Source: Nematopogon swammerdamellus
Taxonomy: Eukaryota; Arthropoda; Insecta; Lepidoptera; Adelidae
Reading direction: 5' to 3'
NCBI GenBank assembly: GCA_946902875.1
Contig: OX336345.1
Location: 8,959,395-9,023,394 of the forward strand
DNA length: 64,000 bases
The translations under genes were made by a program, and so were the position numbers. Of the stretch, positions 57,716 to 64,000 are shown piece by piece. How positions within the stretch are numbered: position 1 is the first letter of the stretch; every line of letters begins with the position of its first letter. The notes below the pieces were generated by a model, which was not told where the DNA came from, did not search any database, and was given only the letters and a program-made list of their open reading frames with translations.

Positions 57716-57784
57716 AAGAAGAACGAATAATAAATATAATGTATAATTATATAATTGTTTTATTATATTTATTTTTATTTTTAT

Positions 57785-57897
57785 AGCGATTATTACTAAG
57801 CCTACGCCGTCTGTCTGTCTGTCCGTCCGTCAGACGGCTCTATCTTTGGAACCGTAATAGCTAGCCGGTTGAAATTTTCACAGAATATGTGTTATTA
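57785..57897 (+). repeat. GGGTTCCGTA family fragment
   Basis: TATTACTAAGCCTACGCCGT, CTGT/CCGT repeats and GAAATTTTCACAGAATATGT. It runs directly into the SINE that follows. Confidence 0.7.
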
Positions 57898-58058
57898 CGG
57901 CTATGAATAGTTTGTGTTTTCCGTCCAGTTCAGTGTAGACGGCACGACCGAAGGGAAGCACTGACGTGGCACCAACCAAGATCACCCGGTGTTATGGGCT
58001 GACATCACGGATGTTGTTGGTGTTGTAGCCAACCGTGTCAGTTTCCATTAAAAAAAAA
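57898..58058 (+). mobile_element. Composite SINE, 3' half
   Basis: GGCTATGAATAGTTTGTGTT, CGGTGTTATGGGCTGACATC and CCGTGTCAGTTTCCATTAAA, with an A-run. Confidence 0.8.
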
Positions 58059-58659
58059 AAGATTGTCAATATGAAGTTATTGTTTTATGCCATATTGTAG
58101 TTTTTATTTCATTTTAATGTCATTTCATACTACCATAAAATTATATTGTACTATTACCATATTACCATATTCTAAATAATAGTTTTTTACACTGTGGCAA
58201 TAGAGGTAGGCTTTAGATTAGGTACTATTAGTTCTTGTTTATTATTTGTGTTGTTATGTTTAAAGCTGTTGTGTTGTCCTTGAAATAAAAAAAAATAAAA
58301 AAATACAAATGGTAATGACAATGGCATGAATAAATACAATTTGCGGCACTTCAAAACCCAGTTGAGAGTTACTGAACGAACTTGAAAGCACTTTAAGTAT
58401 AAATACTTTTACTTATACAATAAAATAGTGACGGATAAAGTTATGTATGTCTATCTATACATACATAACTTTATCCTTCATCCGTTATCCGTATATGCCT
58501 ACTTAGTTTTATTGTTTTGTTAGTATTAAGTTTGTGTCATTCTTCTTCTCTGTTTTGCTTATAATAAGTGTTCATAAAAGTCAGGTTGACTGGCAGAGAT
58601 TGCCTTAGGTAATAAGTCCGCCTTTTGTAAAATCGTTGTATTGGAAAGCAATAAAGCAT
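58059..58659. other. Anonymous AT-rich DNA with a small hairpin
   Basis: GGATAAAGTTATGTATG and CATACATAACTTTATCC (about 58434-58480) form a stem; nothing else is recognised. Confidence 0.5.
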
Positions 58660-58941
58660 ATTCTATTCTATTCTATTCTATTCTATTCTATTCTATTCTA
58701 TTCTATTCTATTCTATTCTATTCTATTCTATTCTATTCTATTCTATTCTATTCTATTCTATTCTATTCTATTCTATTCTATTCTATTCTATTCTATTCTA
58801 TTCTATTCTATTCTATTCTATTCTATTCTATTCTATTCTATTCTATTCTATTCTATTCTATTCTATTCTATTCTATTCTATTCTATTCTATTCTAGTCTA
58901 TTCTATTCTATTCTATTCTATTCTATTCTATTCTATTCTAT
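58660..58941 (+). repeat. ATTCT pentanucleotide microsatellite, about 56 units
   Basis: An essentially pure TTCTA/ATTCT run, with one interruption (TTCTAGTCTA near 58893). The 86- and 142-codon Tyr/Ser/Ile/Leu/Phe frames over it are artefacts. Confidence 0.98.
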
Positions 58942-59109
58942 CTTACCTACAATATCCACTCAGATGTGTTGATCACTCGAGATGTGACATCTCCCCTCAA
59001 TATTTGTCGGTTCATGTTTACACATACTCCGAGCATACCGAAGTGGGGCGGCCGGCATTCATACGATAGAGCATGGATGTATGTAATTGCACCCGGAACA
59101 TGTATATTA

Positions 59110-59276
59110 GGTGTTTCCATACTAACTGCAAATATTATGGGAGGTATACTTAAACGCGCCAAAAAAAATATTTCTCGAAAACGAATGCTAAAAATATATA
59201 TTTTTTGCTTAACCGGTTTATTATGATGGGTATGTGTCCCTCACAACATATTATTTGCAGTTAGTATGGAAACACC
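59110..59276. mobile_element. Harbinger-type MITE with TTA duplication
   Basis: Perfect 25-base terminal inverted repeats start GGTGTTTCCATACTAACTGC. TTA flanks both sides (59107-59109 and 59277-59279). A TIR beginning with G's plus a TTA/TAA duplication fits PIF/Harbinger. Length 167 bp, non-coding. Confidence 0.8.
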
Positions 59277-59595
59277 TTATGTACCTATATATATAATATT
59301 TATATCGAGTAAACCACAGAGCAAAAAAGTCCGGTCTGGCGGCCGGGCGCGGGCGGTGTGGCTGTGTTGTTCTGTGGAGTAAACCTTACGGGATCATCTG
59401 TTTCGTTTACTCGTGTAACTTAAAGCATGTAATTTATTAAATCTACCTAGCTAGGCTATACATTCAATTTCAAGTCGAGGTAACTGAACATTTTGGGTTA
59501 TTCATTATTTCGTACTGTACATATAAGAATTTAAATGTATAGGATACTAGCTGAGCCCGCGGCTCCGCTCGCGTGAAATTCGTATTTCAAAGAAG

Positions 59596-61763
59596 AAAGT
59601 AAGGAACTGAGGGCGAGGCCGAAGGCCGAGCTGCGTTCAGGAAGACTATAAACCTTCTCGAAGAAAGTAAGTAACTAAGGGCGAGGCCGCAGGCCGAGCT
59701 GCGTTCAGGAAGACTATAAACCTTCTCGAAGAAAGTACGCAACTGAGGGCGAGGCCGAAGGCCGAGCTGCGTTCAGGAAGACTATAAACCTTCTCGAAGA
59801 AAGTAAGTAACAAAGAACGAGGCCGAAGGCCGAGCTGCGTTCATGAAGAATATAAACCTTCTCGAAGAAAGTAAGTAACAAAGGGCGAGGCCGAAGGCCG
59901 AGCTGCGTTCAGGAAGACGATAAACTTTCTCAAAGAAAGTAAGTAGCTGAGGGCGAGGCCGAAGGCCGAGCTGCGTTCAGGAAGACTGTAAACCTTCTCG
60001 AAGAAAGTAAGTAACAAAAGGCGAGGCCGAACGCCGAGCTACGTTCAGGAAGACGATACACTTTCTCGAAGAAAGTAAGTAACTGAGGGCGAGGCCGAAA
60101 GCCGAGCTGCGTTCAGGAAGACTATAAACCTTCTCGAATAAAGTAAGTAAGAAAGGGCGAAGACGAAGGCTGAGCTGCGTTTAGGAAGACTATAAACCAA
60201 GTAGCAAAGGACGAGGCCGAAGGCCGAGCTCCGTTCAGGAAGACGATAAACTTTCTCAAAGAAAGTAAGTAACTCAGGGCGAAGCCGAAGGCCGAGCTGC
60301 GTTCAGGAAGACTATAAACCTTCTCGAAGAAAGTAAGTAACAAAGGGCGAGGCTGAAGGCCGAGCTGCGTTCAGGAAGACTATAAACCTTCTCGAAGAAA
60401 GTAAGTAACTAAGGGCGAGGCCGAAGTCTGAGCTGCGTTCAGGAAGACTGTAAACCTTCTCGAAGAAAGTACGCAACTGAGGGCGTAGCCGAAGGCCGAG
60501 CTGCGTTCAGGAAGACTATAAACCTTCTCAAAGAAAGTAAGTAACTATGCCCGAAACTGAAGGCCGAGCTACGTTCAGTAAGAACCTTCTCGAAGAAAGT
60601 AAGTAACAAAGGGCGAGGCCGAAGGCCGAGCTGCGTTCAGGAAGACTATAAACCTACTCGCTGAAAGTAAGTAACAAAGGGTGAGGCCGAAGGCCGAGCT
60701 GCGTTCAGGAAAACGATAAACTTTCTCGAAGAAAGTAAGTAACTGAGGGCGAGGCCGAAGGCCGAGCTGCGTTGAGGAAGACTATAAACCTTCTCGAAGA
60801 AAGTACGTAACAAAGGGCGAGGCCGGAGGCCGAGCTGCGTTCAGGAAGACGATAAACCTTCTCGAAGAAAGTAAGTAACTGAGGGCGAGGCCGAAGGCCG
60901 AGCTGCGTTCACGAAGACGATAAACTTTCTCGAAGAAATTAAGTAACTGAGGGCGAGGCCGAAGGCCGAGCTGCGCTCAGGAAGACGATAAACCTTCTCG
61001 AAGAAAGTAAGTAAGTGAGGGTGAGGCCGAGGGCCGAGCTGCGATCAGGAAGACTATAAACCTTCTCGAAGAAAGTAAGCAACAGAGGGCGGGGCCGAAG
61101 GCCGAGCTGCGTTCAGGAAGACGATAACCTTTTCGAAGAAAGTAAGTAACAGAGGGCGAGGCCGAAGGCCGAGCTGCGTTCAGGAAAAATATAAACCTTC
61201 TCGAAGAAATTAAGTAATTTAGGGCGAGGCCGAAGGCCGAGCTGCGTTTAGGAAGACTATAAACCTTCTTGATGAAAGTACGTAACTGAGGGCGAGGCCG
61301 AAGGCCGAGCTGCGTTCAGTAAGACTACAAACCTTCTTGATGAAAGTAAGTAACTGAGGGCGAGGCCGAAGGCCGAGCTGCGTTCAGGAAGACGATAAAC
61401 CTTCCCGAGGAAATTAAGTAATTGAGGGCGAGGCCGAAGGCCGAGCTGCGTTCAGGAAGACTATAAACCTTCTTGATGAAAGTACGTAACTGAGGGCGAG
61501 GCCGAAGGCCGAGCTGCGTTCAGGAAGACGATGACCTTTTCGAAGAAATTAAGTAACAGAGGGCGAGGCCGAAGGCCGAGCTGCGTTCAGGAAGGCCAAT
61601 AACTTTCTCGATGAAAGTAAGTAACTAAGGGCGATGCCGACGGCCGAGCTGCGTTCAGGAAAACTATAAACATTCTCGAAGAAATTAAGTAATTGAGGGC
61701 GACGCCGAAGGCCGAGCTGCGTTCAGGAAGACTATAAACCATCTTGAAGAAAGTAAGTAACTA
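59596..61763 (+). repeat. 68-bp minisatellite, about 32 units
   Basis: The unit holds GAGGGCGAGGCCGAAGGCCG AGCTGCGTTCAGGAAGAC and TTCTCGAAGAAAGTAAGTAA. GGGCGAGG starts recur at 59611, 59679 and 59747, 68 bases apart. One unit near 60200 is shortened. Confidence 0.95.
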
Positions 61764-61935
61764 TCGCCCATAGTTACTTACTGTCATCGAGAAGGTTTAG
61801 CGTCTTCCAGGATACAGGTCGGCCTTCGGCCACGCCCTTAGTTACTTACTTTCTTCGAGAAGGATTATAGTCTTCCTGAACGCAGCTCCACCGTAGGCCT
61901 CGCCCTCAGTTACTTACTTTCTTCTTTTGAAATAC
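61764..61935 (-). repeat. Inverted units of the 68-bp minisatellite
   Basis: From about 61764 the same unit appears reversed (GTTACTTACTTTCTTCGAGA) about two and a half times, ending at the inverted Helitron-type terminus. Confidence 0.9.
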
Positions 61936-62026
61936 GAATTTCACGCGAGCGAATCCGCGGGAAAAAGCTATCGATATTAAAATAAGAAACTTAAGTTATA
62001 ATAATATTCGCCTAGCCCCGCTGCTG

Positions 62027-62172
62027 CCCCCTCTCCCTCTCCCTCTCCCTCTCCCTCTCCCTCTCCCTCTCCCCCTCCCTCTCCCTCTCCCTCTCCCTCT
62101 CCCTCTCCCTCTCCCTCTCCCTCTCTCTCTCCCTCTCCCTCTCCCTCTCTCTCTCTCTCTCTCCCTCCCCTC
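62027..62172. repeat. CCCTCT hexanucleotide microsatellite
   Basis: A polypurine/polypyrimidine run of about 24 units with a few CTCTCT interruptions. The Glu/Arg-rich minus-strand frame is not a gene. Confidence 0.95.
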
Positions 62173-62201
62173 CGCCTTCCCTCCCCCTCCCCATCATTTA
62201 A

Positions 62202-62654
62202 TCCTAAGATCTAATTTTGAAATCATCCCCTATTTTAATTTAAGGGTTGATTTAACTAAAACGCTGAAACACGTAATTCTTTATTTCATACCGAAAGCCT
62301 AAATATGAATCGTTATATCCCTAACTTGAGAAATGATGGGTTCCCCATACAAACGTTCATCCCCTATTTCACCCCCTTAAGGGTTGTTTTTTGAGACAAA
62401 AGGTAGCCTATGTCCTTCCTCAGGATGCAATTCAGCTCCGTACAAAATTTTATAAAATCCTAAAATCTAATTTTGAAATCATCCCCTATTGTAATTTAAG
62501 GGTTGATTTAGCAAAAACGCTGAAACACGTAATTCTTTATTTCATACCAAAAGCCTAAATATGAATCGTTATATCCCTAACTTGAGAAATGATGGGTTCC
62601 CCATACAAACTTTCATCCCCTATTTCACCCTCTTAAGGGTTGTTTTTTGAGACA
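62202..62654 (-). repeat. Tandemly duplicated repeat, about 246 bp per unit
   Basis: The block TAAGATCTAATTTTGAAATC...TTTTTTGAGACAAAAGGTA occurs twice (about 62202 and 62450). The second unit is interrupted by the LINE and resumes at 63919 with GCCTATGTCCTTCCTCAGGA. Its far end (GTTCAGCGGTTTAGGCGTGA) resembles 5' parts of lepidopteran Helitrons on the minus strand. Confidence 0.75.
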
Positions 62655-63918
62655 AAAGGTAAATCAAAAATCAAAATCAAAATCATTTATTCAGTGATAT
62701 CATAAAAATTAACATAGTGTAAGTATATAATTTTTGTTTCTTTTCACTTCGTCATATTAATACTTCTATAAAAAATTTGAATTGATAATTCAATAAAATT
62801 AAAATTAAACATTAAAAACAATATAAAAAATTAAAAAGTCATTAGGTTAAATTAAACATTAAAAGCAATATAAAAATTAAATAAATTAGGTATTAAAAAC
62901 ATTATTATTATCATTTCTGCTATTTTGTCTTATATATCTAACTTAAAATATGTCATGTCATAAAACGTTTTATTTAAGAGCCATTTATGGAGTTTCTTTT
63001 TAAAAGTGACTTCGCTCTCCTCTCTTTGCAGTTCAAGGGGCAGTTTGTTATAAATGCTAGCCGCCTTGAATTTTAAGCTTTTTTGGAATTTCGTGGTGCT
63101 GTGGCTTGGCATTTGAAGTAGTTGCTTGTGCCTGGTGGTGTAGGTGTGTGTGCGTGCGTTATATTCTGAGCCGTTACACCTCGCAAACAGCGCGACTTTC
63201 TTCACATAAGCATCGTACATCGTTAGCATCTTTAGCTTTTTAAATATTGGTGTGCAGTGGTCGTCCCACGCTGATTTGTTTATTATTCGTACTGCACGTT
63301 TTTGCAGTACGAATATGTTGTGGGCGTCGCCTGCTACTCCCCAGAATTCCAACCCGAATATCATTGTGGAGTAGAAATAGCCGTAATATGCGTTTATCAT
63401 TGTTTTTATGTCACATGATTGGGCCAGAATTCTGAGACAGTAGCATGCTTTGCTCAATTTGGCACAAACACTGTCGATGTGGTCCGAGTACCTGAGGTTA
63501 TTGTCGAGCGTAAGACCTAGGAATTTATGGGAGTTTTGGAACTTGATGACATCGCCGAAATGTCGAACACACATATTATTTCCTAAATCTTCTCTATTGA
63601 TTATCGTGAAATGCACACATCCTGTTTTTGATTTATTCATCAGTAGCTTGTTTGCTGTGAACCAGTCGAATAAAGCTATTAAGCAGTATTCTAACTTGTT
63701 TAGCAATTCAGTTTGATCTTTTGCTTTAACAATTGCATTGGCATCGTCTGCGTACAATATTAGTAATGCGCATTTTATTGCATTCGGTAAATCATTAATG
63801 AAAAGTAAGAATAGTAGTGTCGACAATATGGAACCTTGTGGAACGCCGTATGTTATTTTAAAGGGTGCCGAGATTGAATCCGACAGTTCGAGGTCATGCA
63901 TGCTTTTTACTGATACTA
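62655..63918 (-). mobile_element. 5'-truncated non-LTR retrotransposon
   Basis: The insertion splits the repeat unit between ...ACAAAAGGTA and (G)CCTATGTCC. Its 3' end on the minus strand has AATAAATG followed by a TTTTGA-repeat tail, as in LINEs that prime on their own simple-repeat tail. The 3' UTR is about 275 bases. Confidence 0.8.
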
Positions 63919-63949
63919 TGCCTATGTCCTTCCTCAGGATCCAATTCAT
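62930..63949 (-). CDS. LINE reverse transcriptase, C-terminal part (truncated)
   Basis: A 339-codon frame holds the last part of a non-LTR reverse transcriptase. GVPQGSILSTLLFLLFINDL is the palm motif before the active site. LYADDAN is the catalytic YADD box, intact. FLGLTLDNNLRYSDHI follows as in the thumb region, and the C-terminus has KAASIYNKLPLELQREE before a final basic helix. This layout fits the jockey/CR1 group. The endonuclease, fingers and first Asp are missing. The first dozen residues, including the apparent start Met, are read from the flanking repeat into which the LINE inserted, so the start is spurious. The remaining frame is open, so the insertion is fairly young. Confidence 0.85.
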   Translation of the reverse strand: MNWILRKDIGIVSVKSMHDLELSDSISAPFKITYGVPQGSILSTLLFLLFINDLPNAIKCALLILYADDANAIVKAKDQTELLNKLEYCLIALFDWFTANKLLMNKSKTGCVHFTIINREDLGNNMCVRHFGDVIKFQNSHKFLGLTLDNNLRYSDHIDSVCAKLSKACYCLRILAQSCDIKTMINAYYGYFYSTMIFGLEFWGVAGDAHNIFVLQKRAVRIINKSAWDDHCTPIFKKLKMLTMYDAYVKKVALFARCNGSEYNARTHTYTTRHKQLLQMPSHSTTKFQKSLKFKAASIYNKLPLELQREESEVTFKKKLHKWLLNKTFYDMTYFKLDI

Positions 63950-64000
63950 CTCCGTGCAATATCTTATCGAAATCCGTTCAGCGGTTTAGGCGTGAAAAGG
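63919..64000 (-). repeat. Continuation of the interrupted repeat
   Basis: CCTATGTCCTTCCTCAGGAT through CCGTTCAGCGGTTTAGGCGT aligns with 62410-62455 and then extends past the window edge. Confidence 0.7.

Larger units (their letters stand above)
59547..61971 (-). mobile_element. Helitron-like element carrying a 68-bp minisatellite
   Basis: The left edge, read on the minus strand, ends CGCGAGCGGAGCCGCGGGCT CAGCTAG, a Helitron-type hairpin plus CTAG. The right edge carries the same sequence inverted (CACGCGAGCGAATCCGCGGG, AAAAAGCTA). Between them lies a large tandem array. The two 3'-type ends facing outward suggest an inverted composite. Confidence 0.6.

Noticed and set aside
58636..59069. Tyr-Ser-Ile-Leu-Phe repeat proteins
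   Set aside because: Direct translation of the ATTCT microsatellite.
62012..62197. Glu/Arg-rich protein on the minus strand
   Set aside because: Translation of the CCCTCT microsatellite.

Overview
The window looks like nuclear DNA of a moth or butterfly (Lepidoptera). It is AT-rich, very gene-poor and packed with eukaryotic transposable-element debris. Signs of this are short non-autonomous Helitrons ending in a GC-rich hairpin plus CTAG/CTTG, tRNA/5S-type SINEs with A-tails and target-site duplications, 5'-truncated non-LTR retrotransposons, hAT and Harbinger-type MITEs, and large satellites. I see no bacterial operons, CRISPR arrays, rRNA operons or intact tRNA genes. The lepidopteran call rests on remembered repeat styles and on an N-terminal 23-residue repeat like that of silkworm FMBP-1; it is inference.

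Layout. 1-5.1 kb: unique AT-rich DNA with a Penelope-like remnant and 3' ends of a non-LTR element. 5.1-8.5 kb: a large palindromic 10-bp minisatellite with a composite SINE inserted beside it. 8.5-29 kb: mostly anonymous sequence carrying SINE, LINE and MITE fragments and a 65-bp tandem array. 30.0-33.3 kb: the one host-like gene, with two exons supported by matching splice phase, an intact terminal reading frame and a poly(A) signal. 33-48.5 kb: repeat-rich, with two elements flanked by perfect 8-bp duplications (hAT type), several fold-back elements, and RTE-like and other LINE tails. 49.7-55.3 kb: an intact 1855-codon Helitron replicase/helicase gene, followed by a ~466-bp near-perfect palindrome. 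58.6-64 kb: a long ATTCT microsatellite, a Harbinger-type MITE, a 68-bp minisatellite bounded by Helitron-type 3' ends, and a truncated LINE nested in a duplicated Helitron-like repeat.

The most striking gene is the Helitron protein. In order it carries 23-residue STPR-like DNA-binding repeats, a CxxC/CxxC region with a DUF6570-like segment, a putative cysteine protease whose Gln/Cys/Asp-x-His arrangement matches peptidase family C76 (the herpesvirus large-tegument deubiquitinase fold), an HUH rolling-circle nuclease with two tyrosines, and a PIF1 helicase. The frame is uninterrupted, so the copy may be young. The second notable system is a SINE whose head places a 5S rRNA internal promoter segment between the A and B boxes of a tRNA-like head. 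About a dozen copies or fragments are scattered through the window, one with a perfect 9-bp target-site duplication.

Short non-autonomous Helitrons here may be mobilised by an enzyme of this type, but no shared termini could be demonstrated.
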